Source of the DNA: Polaromonas sp047303325 | GTDB lineage: Bacteria; Pseudomonadota; Gammaproteobacteria; Burkholderiales; Burkholderiaceae_C | Reading direction: 5' to 3' | Assembly: GCF_047303325.1 (NCBI RefSeq) | Contig: NZ_JBKBEX010000014.1 | Coordinates: 1 to 64,000, forward strand | DNA: 64,000 nucleotides | Part shown: positions 26,535-35,352 of the stretch, in pieces | How positions within the stretch are numbered: position 1 is the stretch's first letter | Layout: each line of letters opens with the position of its first letter | The notes under the pieces: model-generated | Database searches by the model: none | What the model was told of the DNA's origin: nothing | Seen by the model: only the letters and a program-made list of their open reading frames with translations | Position numbers and translations under genes: made by a program

Positions 26535-28241
26535 TCAAAACCGCGCCAGCAGCGAGCCCATCAGCCGCGGGTTCTTGCCGTCGGTCTGGTAGCTCGAGAT
26601 GGATTTGGTCAGCGGCCAGGCTGCCTCGATGGCGGCGACCACATCTTTTTCAAGGAAAAGGCGCAGCCCCAGGCCGGCGGACGCCAGGCTCTGGCTGGCC
26701 GGCGTTCCGGGCGTGACGCTGCCGACTTTCCAGACCTTGCCGATGTCGTAGAAGCCGAACAACTGCCAGGACCTCAGCCCCGGCATGCCGGCAGCGGCGC
26801 CGGCATAACGCGGCTCCAAACGAAAGGCCAGCGCGCGTTCACCCACGAGTTCCGCCGGTTCATAGGCCCGGCCGAAGCGCCGTCCGCCCAGCGCGTATTG
26901 CTCCGACGACAGCAGGGGCGTATTGGCCCACTGCCCGCCCACGCCCACGGTGAACGAAAAATTCGATCCAACAAATTGCGAGCGCTCGTAGTCGAAGGTG
27001 AATTTGTTGAATACGCCCTTGGCTCCCACCCGGCTCTTGAGCACATCGGACTCCTGCGTGCCGCCCAGACCCTGGCTGAAATCGACGTCCAGCGTGTTCT
27101 GCCCGTCCAGGCTATCCAGCACGCGCCAGCTCAGGCCCAGGCGCAACGCGCGTATACGGTCTTCGATCACGCGGGTGCCCAGCACCTCGGTATGGACGTC
27201 GGAATGGTCGTAGGCCGCGCGCGCAGTCAGGCTTTCGTTGCGGCCGCGCAGCAGGGGGTAGGCGGCGGACAGCGACACCGTGTCGGCACTGCCGTGCACA
27301 TCAAAGGACCTGAGCACATCGCCCGGTTGCGTGCGGGCGCGGGACACGGCGGCCGAAAGCCGCAAACCTTCCGTGCTGACAACCTGGCTGTAGGAAAGCT
27401 GGGCATAGGCCATTTCGGAGTTGCCGGTTCCCACGCCGACAAAACGCCACTGGTCGTTCACGCCCAGCAGCTGGTTGCCGACCACGCCCAGGGTCAGTTG
27501 GGTGGGCCCGAGGTATTTGGAGCCGTAGTTGTCGATGGAGGCAAAGCCTTCCATCCTCTTGACGTTGGCTACCAGCGTGAGGTCGGCCGCCCCCGGCATC
27601 TGCGAAGGCGCGAGCACGCTGCGCAATTCCACGCCGGGAAAATCGTTGGCGATCAGCAGGTAGCGCTCCAGCACTTGGCCCTCTATGGGCCTGGAGGCCT
27701 GGATCTTTTCGCCTATGCGCATCAGCTGTTCCTGCACATGGGCGCTCACGCCAGGCCCCGCCTGGATGTTCACGCGGGCGATGTAACCCTCGATGACGCG
27801 CAGCGTCAGCGTGCCGTCCGCGAGCGACTGCGGCGGCACCACGACCAGCGAAAGAATGTAGCCCGCGTTGCGGTACATCGCGGTGAGCGAAGACGCAAGT
27901 TCGAGGATGTCGGCACCCGTGATCTCGCGCCCGGTATAGCTGTCGGCGCGCGCCTGCAAGGCATTGCCAGGCAGCACAGTGCTGCTCTCGATGCGGACCT
28001 CCGTGAGCGTGACGCGTATCGCCTTGAGAGAATCCGGCAAGGGCTCGGCGGACTCGCTCTTGAGCTGCGGCGGCGGCGGCGCGGGCTCAGGCGCGGGCTG
28101 AAAGTCAAAACGTTCGCGAAGGCGCCCGGGGTCTACGGTGGAGGGTTGCTGTTGTGCCAGGGCGGCGACTGGAAAAGCCAGGTACAGGGCAAGGGCATAA
28201 GAGAGAACGTTGTGCATGCCTGCACCATCGGTACGCTTCAT
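26535..28241 (-). CDS. TpsB outer-membrane transporter (ShlB/FhaC/HecB family)
   Basis: 568-residue outer-membrane beta-barrel that secretes the adjacent TpsA. Signal peptide ends near ALAQQQ. A Pro-rich linker (PAPEPAPPPPQ) leads to a POTRA_2 domain (about 80-155) and a second POTRA, then the ShlB barrel; the family motif VANVKRMEGFASIDNYGSKY marks its beginning and the last residues ...SLLARF end in Phe, as in barrel proteins. It lies directly upstream of tpsA. Start at 28241 or an internal ATG at 28217 is uncertain; neither has a strong Shine-Dalgarno. Confidence 0.9.
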   Translation of the reverse strand: MKRTDGAGMHNVLSYALALYLAFPVAALAQQQPSTVDPGRLRERFDFQPAPEPAPPPPQLKSESAEPLPDSLKAIRVTLTEVRIESSTVLPGNALQARADSYTGREITGADILELASSLTAMYRNAGYILSLVVVPPQSLADGTLTLRVIEGYIARVNIQAGPGVSAHVQEQLMRIGEKIQASRPIEGQVLERYLLIANDFPGVELRSVLAPSQMPGAADLTLVANVKRMEGFASIDNYGSKYLGPTQLTLGVVGNQLLGVNDQWRFVGVGTGNSEMAYAQLSYSQVVSTEGLRLSAAVSRARTQPGDVLRSFDVHGSADTVSLSAAYPLLRGRNESLTARAAYDHSDVHTEVLGTRVIEDRIRALRLGLSWRVLDSLDGQNTLDVDFSQGLGGTQESDVLKSRVGAKGVFNKFTFDYERSQFVGSNFSFTVGVGGQWANTPLLSSEQYALGGRRFGRAYEPAELVGERALAFRLEPRYAGAAAGMPGLRSWQLFGFYDIGKVWKVGSVTPGTPASQSLASAGLGLRLFLEKDVVAAIEAAWPLTKSISSYQTDGKNPRLMGSLLARF

Positions 28242-28730
28242 TGCTACATCCCACTCAAAGGTCGAAAGTTACCAATCGCTGGACCCGGCTGCCCGCACTC
28301 GAAACAGCTTTTTTCGTGAATTAGTTCACAGTAACCAATTGTGAAACACGATACAAGCAAGAAAAAGTGATTAATAACTGCCAACTTTGTGTCATGATTT
28401 TTCGCCGTTTTTTGGTAACGAATTCTTGTTACTTACATTTACAGTTCCGCCTTTGCTTTTAAGGCTTGCAGAACCGGCTTTCTTGTTACCTATGGCTTAC
28501 TGCAAGCCTTTGTCCGGCTGCCTCACCGTGGCGTGAATCACCCTAAAAAAATGCGGGCGGCTGTGTAAAGTTTTTGTAGATCGCGGCCGTTAATGCCGCT
28601 GCCCCGCTTTCCGGCACCCAGCGTCTTGTCACATGCACGCCTGCACCCGCAGGTGCAAAATCAACAGCAGTCCCGCCTTGTTGTCCATGCCTGTTTGCAT
28701 GCGTCTGTCTTGACCTGAAGGAGGCCTGCC
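28242..28730. other. Intergenic region with AT-rich tpsBA promoter area and inverted repeats
   Basis: 489 bp without a gene. The part nearest tpsB (about 28300-28440) is AT-rich compared with its surroundings and contains inverted repeats that may be operators: GTGAATTAGTTCAC (28316-28329) and GTAAC-N8-GTTAC (28415-28432). An 11-bp perfect inverted repeat AAGGCTTGCAG/CTGCAAGCCTT lies at 28461-28510. No RNA family recognised. Confidence 0.5.
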
Positions 28731-29405
28731 ATGTCGAACTCACTCATCATTCCCTGCCTGCGCTACCGGGATGCGGCCGCCGCCATCGAGTGGCTCTGCA
28801 GCGCTTTCGGTTTTGAAAAGCAGGCGGCCTATCCCAATCCCGATGGCTCCATCGCGCATGCCCAGCTCACGCTGGACGGCGGCATGGTCATGCTGGGCTC
28901 GGTGGGCAGGGTGCCCACCGAGTGGGGCAAGCTGATACGCCAGCCCGATGAACTAGGGCCTGTTAACGCCATTAATGCAAATGCGAATGGGGTGAAAACG
29001 GCGCCAATCAAGGCGCGCGACGAAGCCCAGACCGGGCGTCTGGGCTAGGAGCGCAACGCCGAGTGGCGCCGCTTTCACCCCATTCCCTCCGGGTTGCGAT
29101 CAAAAAGGCCTTGCGCGGCGTTGCAAAGCCTTGACGGGGTCTCCCCCGTCTGCGTTTTGCGCCTTGCTCAAGGCCTTTTTGACTCGCAACGCATCTTGCA
29201 TTAATAGCGTTAACAGGCCCTAGGCGTGGAAACACAAAGCGCCTATGTCTGCGTGCACGATGCCGACACCGTGTACCTGCGCGCCAAGGCGGCGGGTGCC
29301 GCCATCGTGATCGACATCAAAGACGAGGACTACGGCGGCCGCGGCTTCAGCTGCCGCGACCCCGAAGGCCACCTGTGGAGCATAGGCACCTACAACCCCT
29401 GGTGA
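28731..29405 (+). pseudogene. VOC/glyoxalase-family gene interrupted by a palindromic element
   Basis: The 5' part (28731-28955) encodes a VOC-fold N-terminus (MSNSLIIPCLRYRDAAAAIE, then FGFEKQAAYPNPDGSIAHAQ). The 3' part (29223-29405) encodes the matching C-terminus ending FSCRDPEGHLWSIGTYNPW. Between them sits a 265-bp TA-flanked element. Joining the halves after removing the element and one TA gives a single uninterrupted frame of about 135 residues reading ...RQPDELG-VETQSAYVCVHD. As present, translation runs into the element and stops at 29046-29048, so the VOC protein is truncated. An AAGGAGG-like site precedes the start. Confidence 0.9.
28954..29222. mobile_element. TA-flanked palindromic element, copy 2 (inserted in VOC gene)
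   Basis: A 265-bp unit (28956-29220) flanked by TA on both sides. The terminal inverted repeats are 25 nt with one mismatch (28956-28980 and 29196-29220); the outer end is GGGCCTGTTAACG. Internal inverted repeats are extensive: 28985-29006 against 29064-29085 (21 of 22), a perfect 9-bp stem at 29024-29046, and a perfect 14-bp pair TCAAAAAGGCCTTG/CAAGGCCTTTTTGA. No transposase is encoded. Related to copy 1 at 9069-9338. TA duplication is typical of IS630/mariner-type transposition, so mobilisation in trans is inferred. Confidence 0.85.
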
Positions 29406-29485
29406 GCGGCCCCGTGTTTTCCGATGCCCCCCGTCGCGCGGCGAAATTGCGCTATAAGAGGCAAAAAGAAAAAACGGAAAACGCA

Positions 29486-30397
29486 TTGAGATTCCATCTC
29501 TATACCGACATAGACACCCTGTTCGGCCGTGCCGTCCGGCTGTGGATGGACGTCCTGCTGCAAGCCGGGCACGAGGTCGAGTTCATCGACATGGGCAACA
29601 GCACCGAGGCGCCGCTGCCGGAGGTGGGCCCTAGCGATATCAACCTGCTCGTCGCCGGCATTTACGCCCTTCCGCGTTTTGCCAGGCACGGCCTGCCGCG
29701 GCACGGCAAGCATGTGCTGTGGATGTTCGACCCGCTGACGCGAAACGCATCGGCCACGGTGCACCGGCACAAGGCCGATCTCTTCGACGCCATCGCGCCC
29801 GGCCTGCATGCCGTGATGGCCATGGATGCATCCATCGAACGCTACCTCGCGCAGCATTTCCCGGCCCTCACCACCTTCCGCCTGCCCTATCTGGTGGCGG
29901 GCAAACATGTGCGCGCGCCGCTGCCCGAAGCGGACAGGACACGGGACATCGTCATGCTGGGTGGCGAGACGGCCAGGCGGCGCGAAGCCGAGCGCCTCTT
30001 CCTCGCCGGCGTGAACCCCCTGAAGGCCGAATTCATCTGGAGCGGCCTGTGGGGCGCGGCGCGCGATACCTGCCGCGCGGGCGCGCGCATCAACCTCAAC
30101 GTGCATGCCGATCCCGAACTGCGCTACTTCGACCAGTTCCGCACCTTCGAAGCCTGGGCGGCCGGCACGGCCGTGGTGTCCGACAGCTTTGAGGGCTGGG
30201 AGGATTTCGGCATTGTTCCCGGCGTGCACATGGTGATGGCCGGACTGGAGGACCTGCCGCAGGCCTGTGCCGAGCTGCTGGCCGACGTGCCGCGGCGCGA
30301 GGCCATGGTGAAGGCATCACAAACGCTGCTGCGCGAACGCTTTTCGCCGGCAGCCTGGCAAAGCCGCATGCTCGCGATGATCGAAAGCATGGCCTGA
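29486..30397 (+). CDS. Glycosyltransferase-like protein (GT4/CgeB-like fold)
   Basis: About 303 residues. The start is uncertain: a TTG at 29486 gives the natural-looking N-terminus (M)RFHLYTDIDTLFGRAVRLWM, while an in-frame GTG at 29375 lies inside the interrupted VOC gene. The C-terminal part FRTFEAWAAGTAVVSDSFEG then WEDFGIVPGVHMV is typical of GT-B glycosyltransferases, where a conserved Glu binds the nucleotide sugar. No signal peptide. It ends 2 nt before the AlkZ-like gene, so they are likely co-transcribed. Donor and acceptor unknown. Confidence 0.72.
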   Translation: MRFHLYTDIDTLFGRAVRLWMDVLLQAGHEVEFIDMGNSTEAPLPEVGPSDINLLVAGIYALPRFARHGLPRHGKHVLWMFDPLTRNASATVHRHKADLFDAIAPGLHAVMAMDASIERYLAQHFPALTTFRLPYLVAGKHVRAPLPEADRTRDIVMLGGETARRREAERLFLAGVNPLKAEFIWSGLWGAARDTCRAGARINLNVHADPELRYFDQFRTFEAWAAGTAVVSDSFEGWEDFGIVPGVHMVMAGLEDLPQACAELLADVPRREAMVKASQTLLRERFSPAAWQSRMLAMIESMA

Positions 30398-30399
30398 GC

Positions 30400-31524
30400 A
30401 TGGCCGACATCTCGAGGCAGGAGTTGATCGCGTTGCGGCTGGCCAGCCATCGCCTGGCCCCCGTGCCTTCCATGCCTTCCGGGCCGGCCGGTTTCAAGCG
30501 GGTCGAGCAGGCCGTGCAATGGATGGGCGCGGTGCAGGCGCAGGAATATGCCCATGCGCGCTGGGCCGTCGGTTCACGCTTCGCGGAGCCTGTCGCCGTC
30601 ACCGACGCGGCGATAGAAGGCGCGCTGGCCGGCCGCAAGGTGGTGCGCAGCTGGGTCTTGCGTGGCACGCTGCATCTGGCGGCGGCCGCCGACCTGCGCT
30701 GGCTGCTGGCCCTGGCAGCGCCGGCCTTGCTGACCCGCACCGCGGCCGCCTACCGCGAGGTGAACCTTGATGAGGCCGCCTTCCGCAAGATCCTGCCGGC
30801 CTTGCGCAAATGCCTTGAAGGCGGGCAGCAACTGACACGCGCAGAACTTTTTGCCGCACTCGCCCGACGCCGCATAGACACCGAAGGCCCGCGCGGCGGG
30901 CGCATCCTCTACCGCGCGGCCCAGGCCGGGCTGATCTGCCTGGGCGACCCGCAGGGCAAGCAGGCCCGCTACACCCTGCTCGACGAATGGCTGCCGCCGC
31001 AGCCTGAACTGCCGCGCGAGGATGCATTGAAAAAACTGGCACAGCGCTATTTCGCCAGCCACGGCCCGGCAACGCTGGCGGACTTCACGTGGTGGTCCGG
31101 GCTGGCGGCCGGTGAGGCCAGGGCGGCGCTGGAGATGGCTGCGCCCGGCCTCGCGCACGCGCTGTTTGAGCGCGACACCGTCTGGTGGTCCAAAGGTACG
31201 CAAGCGCTTGCCCAGCCGACCGGCAAGCCGGCGCCGCAGCTGCTGGCGGGCTTTGACGAGTATGTGCTGGGCTACACCGACCGCAAAGCCATCGTCGATA
31301 CGGCGCATGCCGGCAAGCTCATGACGCCCAACGGCCTGTTCCGCCCCGCGTTGCTCATCGGCGGCCGCGTGGCCGGCACCTGGCAGGCGGAAGTCAAAAA
31401 AAGCGGGCTCAGCATCAGCACCGCGCCGTTCACGCCGCTGCCGCGCGGCAGCGCCGGTGCGCTGCGGCTTGCCGCGCAGCGCTATGCGGCTTTCATGGAC
31501 TTGCCGCTGGCGCAAGTTTGCTAA
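30400..31524 (+). CDS. AlkZ-like winged-helix DNA-binding protein (HTH_42 superfamily)
   Basis: 374-residue protein of the HTH_42 superfamily of DNA glycosylases (AlkZ/YcaQ). The segment VQWMGAVQAQEYAHARWAVG contains the Gln46-x-Gln48 catalytic motif of the AlkZ-like subgroup, rather than the QxD of YcaQ. VVRSWVLRGTLHLAAAADLRW and GFDEYVLGYTDRKAIVD are family signatures. Members unhook interstrand crosslinks or remove bulky alkyl lesions, often in natural-product producers; the present substrate is unknown. Confidence 0.85.
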   Translation: MADISRQELIALRLASHRLAPVPSMPSGPAGFKRVEQAVQWMGAVQAQEYAHARWAVGSRFAEPVAVTDAAIEGALAGRKVVRSWVLRGTLHLAAAADLRWLLALAAPALLTRTAAAYREVNLDEAAFRKILPALRKCLEGGQQLTRAELFAALARRRIDTEGPRGGRILYRAAQAGLICLGDPQGKQARYTLLDEWLPPQPELPREDALKKLAQRYFASHGPATLADFTWWSGLAAGEARAALEMAAPGLAHALFERDTVWWSKGTQALAQPTGKPAPQLLAGFDEYVLGYTDRKAIVDTAHAGKLMTPNGLFRPALLIGGRVAGTWQAEVKKSGLSISTAPFTPLPRGSAGALRLAAQRYAAFMDLPLAQVC

Positions 31525-31684
31525 GGCAAGCCACCGGCCGTCACAAGGGTTTACCCGGCCGAACTTAATTATTAAGAGCAAGTCAGCACATTACTCAGGT
31601 ATAGAAGTCCCTGGTGCATCCGACATGCGCCGGCGCTACTATCTTCCGGCCCATTCTGTTCTTTCAATCGCGAGGAGCGCATCC

Positions 31685-32188
31685 ATGGCAAAGCTGAACG
31701 TCAACGGTACCGTGCGTGAGTTTGAAGTGGAGGACGACACACCGCTGCTCTGGGTCCTGCGCGAGCAGCTCGGGCTTACCGGCACCAAATACGGCTGCGG
31801 CATCGCCGCCTGCGGTGCCTGCACCGTGCACATCGACGGCGTGCCCACACGCAGCTGCGTGCGGCCCGTCTCCACAGTCGGCGCGGCCGAGAAAATCGTG
31901 ACCATCGAAGGCCTGTCGCCCGACGGCTCGCACCCGGTGCAAAAAGCCTGGGTCGCGCTGGACGTGCCGCAGTGCGGCTACTGCCAGTGCGGCATGGTGA
32001 TGACGGCGGCGGCGCTGCTCAAGGCCAAGCCCAACCCGACGGACGCCGACATCAACGAGGCCATGACCAATATCTGCCGCTGCGGCACTTACAACCGCAT
32101 ACGCGCCGCCATCAAGGTCGTTGCCTCGGGCGGCAACACCAAAAGCGCGGCGCTCGCCATCCAGCACACCGACGGGAGCACGACATGA
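31685..32188 (+). CDS. 2Fe-2S subunit of a xanthine-oxidase-family Mo hydroxylase (IorA-like)
   Basis: 167 residues. The N-terminal plant-type [2Fe-2S] site is GCGIAACGACTVHIDG ... C, and the second all-helical [2Fe-2S] site is CGYCQCGM ... CRCGTY. It passes electrons from the molybdopterin subunit. GAGGAG lies about 8 nt upstream of the start. The stop overlaps the start of the large subunit by 4 bp (ATGA). The two-subunit form without FAD subunit resembles isoquinoline 1-oxidoreductase, which uses a cytochrome as acceptor. Confidence 0.92.
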   Translation: MAKLNVNGTVREFEVEDDTPLLWVLREQLGLTGTKYGCGIAACGACTVHIDGVPTRSCVRPVSTVGAAEKIVTIEGLSPDGSHPVQKAWVALDVPQCGYCQCGMVMTAAALLKAKPNPTDADINEAMTNICRCGTYNRIRAAIKVVASGGNTKSAALAIQHTDGSTT

Positions 32189-34401
32189 GCACCACCACCC
32201 TGCCCTCCTCATCCGCTTTGGCATCGCCCCCGCTGTCGCGCCGCCGCTTCCTGGCCTCGGGCGCATCGGCCGGCCTGGTGGTCGCCTTCCATATTCCCTT
32301 CGCCGGCATGGCCGCGGCCCAGGGCACCGACACACAGGAGATCAACGCCTGGGTGGTGGTGCGTCCCGACGACACGGTGGTGATCCGCATCGCCCGCTCT
32401 GAAATGGGCCAGGGCAGCCTGACCGGCCTGGCGCAGCTCGTGGCCGAGGAGCTGGAATGCAACTGGGCGAAAGTCAGCACCGAATACCCGACACCGGGGC
32501 AAAACCTCGCGCGCAACCGGGCCTGGGGCAATTTCTCCACCGGCGGCAGCCGCGGCATACGCGAATCGCACGACTATGTGCGCAAGGGCGGGGCCACCGC
32601 GCGCATGATGCTGGTGCAGGCCGCGGCCGATGACTGGAAGGTGCCGGTGTCCGAATGCCGTGCCGCCAACAGCCTCATCACGCACACGCCCAGCGGCCGC
32701 AGCGTGAGCTACGGCAAGGTCGCGGTCGCGGCGTCCAGGCTGGCCCCGCCCGCCGAAGTCACGCTCAAGGACCCGAAGGACTGGAAACTCGTGGGCAAGC
32801 GCCTGGCGCGCCTGGACACGCAGGACAAGGTCACGGGCAAGCAGGTCTACGGCGCCGACCTCAAGCTGCCAGGCATGCTCAATGCGGCCATCAAGGACTG
32901 CCCGGTGTTCGGCGGCAAGGTCAAGAGCTTTAATGCCGCCGCAATCGAAAAACGCCCCGGCGTGAAAAAAGTGCTGGCAGTCGGGGACAGCGCGGTGGCC
33001 GTCGTGGCCGACACCTGGTGGCGCGCCAAGACCGCACTCGACGCGCTGCCCATCGAATGGGACAACGGCCCCAATGTCGCCAACTCCAGCGCCAGCGTGG
33101 CCCAGATGCTCAAGGCCGGACTGGATGCACCCGATGCGGCCGTCGGAAACCAGAATGGCGACGCCAAAGCGGCATTGGCGTCAGCCGCCAGGCGCATCGA
33201 AGCGGTGTATGCCTACCCGCACCAGAACCACGCGACCATGGAGCCCATGAACGCCACCGCGCGCTGGACGCCCGAGCGCTGCGAAGTCTGGACGCCCACC
33301 CAGAACGGCGAAGCGGCGCTGGCCGCCACCTCTGAAGCGGCCGGGTTGCCAGCCAGCAAATGCGAGGTCTACAAGATTCACCTGGGCGGCGGCTTCGGCC
33401 GGCGCGGCGCGGTGCATGACTGGGTGCGCCAGGCCGTGGACATCGCCAAGCAGATGCCAGGCGTGCCGGTGAAGCTGCTGTGGACGCGCGAGGAAGACAT
33501 GCTGCACGGCCGCTACCACCCGGTGACGCAGTGCAAGCTGCAGGCCGGGCTGGACGCGCAGGGCAATGTCACGGCTTTGCACATGCGCATCTCGGGCCAG
33601 TCCATCCTGGCCGGCGTGGCGCCGCAGAACATACGCAACGGGCTGGACCCGGTGCAGTTCCAGGGGCTGAACGCGCCGGGGCCCGAGGCCTCCATAGGCT
33701 ACAGCTTTCCCAACCTGCTGATAGACCATGCGATGCGCAACCCCAGCGTGCCGCCCGGTTTCTGGCGCGGCGTGAACCTGAACCAGAACACCATCTACCT
33801 CGAGTCCTTTATCGACGAAATCGCCTTCGCCACCAAACAAGACCCGCTGGCCCTGCGGCGCAAGCTCATGGGCAATCACCCCAAGCACTTGGCCGTCCTC
33901 AACGCGGTGGCCGAGCGCGTCAAGTGGGGTGTGGCGCCGCCCGACGTGGGCGGCCAGAAGGTCTACCGCGGCCTGGCCCAGACCATGGGCTTCGGCAGCT
34001 ATGTGGCGGCCTGCGCCGAGGTGTCGGTGAGCCCGGACGGGGTGCTCAAGATCCACCGCATTGTGGCGGCCACCGATCCGGGTTACGCCGTCAACCCGCA
34101 GCAGATCGAGGCCCAAGTCGAAGGCTCTTTCGCCTACGGCCTGTCCGCGGCCCTGTTCGGCGAATGCACGCAAAAAGACGGCCGCATGGAGCAGGACAAC
34201 TTCAGCACCTACCCGGTCGTGCAGATGCAGCACATGCCAGCGGTGGAAACCCTTATCGTGCCTTCGGGCGGCTTCTGGGGCGGCGTGGGTGAGCCGACCA
34301 TCGCGGTCGCCGCGCCGGCAGTGCTCAATGCCGTGTTCGCGGCCACGGGCAAACGCATACGCGAGTTGCCGCTGAAAAACCACGACCTCAAGAAGGCATG
34401 A
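32185..34401 (+). CDS. Molybdopterin-binding large subunit (IorB-like), Tat-exported
   Basis: 738-residue catalytic subunit. A twin-arginine signal (LSRRRFLASGASAGLVVAFH) predicts periplasmic export. Duplicated N-terminal-like segments are typical of the IorB/aldehyde dehydrogenase type. GGGFGRRG contacts the pyranopterin, and the active-site base is Glu703 in GGVGEPTIAVAAPAVLN. It hydroxylates aldehydes or N-heterocycles in known homologues; substrate here unknown. The next gene, a SoxX-like cytochrome, overlaps its stop by 4 bp, suggesting that it is the electron acceptor. Confidence 0.92.
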   Translation: MSTTTLPSSSALASPPLSRRRFLASGASAGLVVAFHIPFAGMAAAQGTDTQEINAWVVVRPDDTVVIRIARSEMGQGSLTGLAQLVAEELECNWAKVSTEYPTPGQNLARNRAWGNFSTGGSRGIRESHDYVRKGGATARMMLVQAAADDWKVPVSECRAANSLITHTPSGRSVSYGKVAVAASRLAPPAEVTLKDPKDWKLVGKRLARLDTQDKVTGKQVYGADLKLPGMLNAAIKDCPVFGGKVKSFNAAAIEKRPGVKKVLAVGDSAVAVVADTWWRAKTALDALPIEWDNGPNVANSSASVAQMLKAGLDAPDAAVGNQNGDAKAALASAARRIEAVYAYPHQNHATMEPMNATARWTPERCEVWTPTQNGEAALAATSEAAGLPASKCEVYKIHLGGGFGRRGAVHDWVRQAVDIAKQMPGVPVKLLWTREEDMLHGRYHPVTQCKLQAGLDAQGNVTALHMRISGQSILAGVAPQNIRNGLDPVQFQGLNAPGPEASIGYSFPNLLIDHAMRNPSVPPGFWRGVNLNQNTIYLESFIDEIAFATKQDPLALRRKLMGNHPKHLAVLNAVAERVKWGVAPPDVGGQKVYRGLAQTMGFGSYVAACAEVSVSPDGVLKIHRIVAATDPGYAVNPQQIEAQVEGSFAYGLSAALFGECTQKDGRMEQDNFSTYPVVQMQHMPAVETLIVPSGGFWGGVGEPTIAVAAPAVLNAVFAATGKRIRELPLKNHDLKKA

Positions 34402-34862
34402 ACTGGCAAGGCGCCATCGCCGGCGGGGTGATGATGGTGGCGCCCTGGACAGGCTTCGCGCAACAACAGCAACCACAGCAACAACAGCCGCCGCTGCAGG
34501 TCGTCGGCGACGCCATCCCGCAGGCACTGACGGCCACCCCCGGCGACCCGGCGCGCGGCCGCGCCCTCGTCGCGAGCCGGCAACTGGGCCTGTGCCTGCT
34601 GTGCCACAGCGGGCCGATTCCCGAAGAACGCTTCCAGGGCAACCTGGCGCCCGACCTCGCGGGCGCGGGCTCGCGCTGGAGCGAAGGCCAGTTGCGCCTG
34701 CGCATCGCCGACGCGCAGCACCTGAACCCGGCCAGCATGATGCCCGCCTATTACCGCAGCGAGGGCCTGGTGCGCGTGGGCACCGTCTGGCAGGGCAAAC
34801 CCATCATGAACCCACAGCAGATCGAGGACGTGGTGGCTTTCCTGCGCACGCTGCGGAACTAA
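34398..34862 (+). CDS. soxX: SoxX-like c-type cytochrome
   Basis: 154 residues. The N-terminus is a membrane/signal stretch ending TGFAQQQQ with a Gln-rich linker. One haem site CLLCH (Cys66-His70), the phrase NLAPDLAGAGSRW and the distal Met in NPASMMPAYYR fit SoxX, the monohaem partner of SoxA in the thiosulfate-oxidising SoxAX complex. Overlaps the Mo-hydroxylase stop by 4 bp and is 7 bp before soxY. Confidence 0.88.
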   Translation: MNWQGAIAGGVMMVAPWTGFAQQQQPQQQQPPLQVVGDAIPQALTATPGDPARGRALVASRQLGLCLLCHSGPIPEERFQGNLAPDLAGAGSRWSEGQLRLRIADAQHLNPASMMPAYYRSEGLVRVGTVWQGKPIMNPQQIEDVVAFLRTLRN

Positions 34863-34869
34863 GACGGCC

Positions 34870-35352
34870 ATGACGCTGCCCATGCCTCCACCCACCCTGC
34901 CCCGCCGGCGCCACATCCTCGTGGGCGCCACCGGCCTGGCCATGGGGGTGGTGCTGCGCCCCGCCTCCGCCTCCGCCGCCGCGGGCGACCTGGCGGTGGC
35001 CGTGGCGGCTTACACCCAGGGCGCGCCGGTTCGCACGGGCAAGGTCAAGCTTGACATTGCCGAGCTGGTCGACAACGGCAATGTGGTACCCATCACCGTG
35101 ACGGTGGACAGCCCCATGACCGCTGCCGACCATGTCAAAAGCATCGCCGTCTTCAACGAGAAAAATCCCCAGCGCGACGTGGCCCGCTTCACGCTGGGCC
35201 CGCGCGCCGGCAAGGCCAGCGTGAGCACGCGCATACGGCTGGCCACCTCGCAGCAACTCGTCGCCGTCGCGCGGATGAGCGACGACAGCTACTGGTCGCA
35301 TACGGTGAACGTGATCGTCACCCTGGCGGCCTGCATAGAAGGTGACCCCTGA
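34870..35352 (+). CDS. soxY: SoxY-like sulfur-carrier protein with variant tail
   Basis: 160-residue periplasmic carrier with a Tat signal (PRRRHILVGATGLAMGVVL). The SoxY fold is seen in GKVKLDIAELVDNGNVVPIT and IAVFNEKNPQRDVARFTLGP. The swinging arm normally ends in GGCGG; here the end reads TLAACIEGDP, so the carrier Cys155 is retained but the flanking glycines are lost and four residues follow. Stop overlaps soxZ by 1 bp. Confidence 0.88.
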   Translation: MTLPMPPPTLPRRRHILVGATGLAMGVVLRPASASAAAGDLAVAVAAYTQGAPVRTGKVKLDIAELVDNGNVVPITVTVDSPMTAADHVKSIAVFNEKNPQRDVARFTLGPRAGKASVSTRIRLATSQQLVAVARMSDDSYWSHTVNVIVTLAACIEGDP

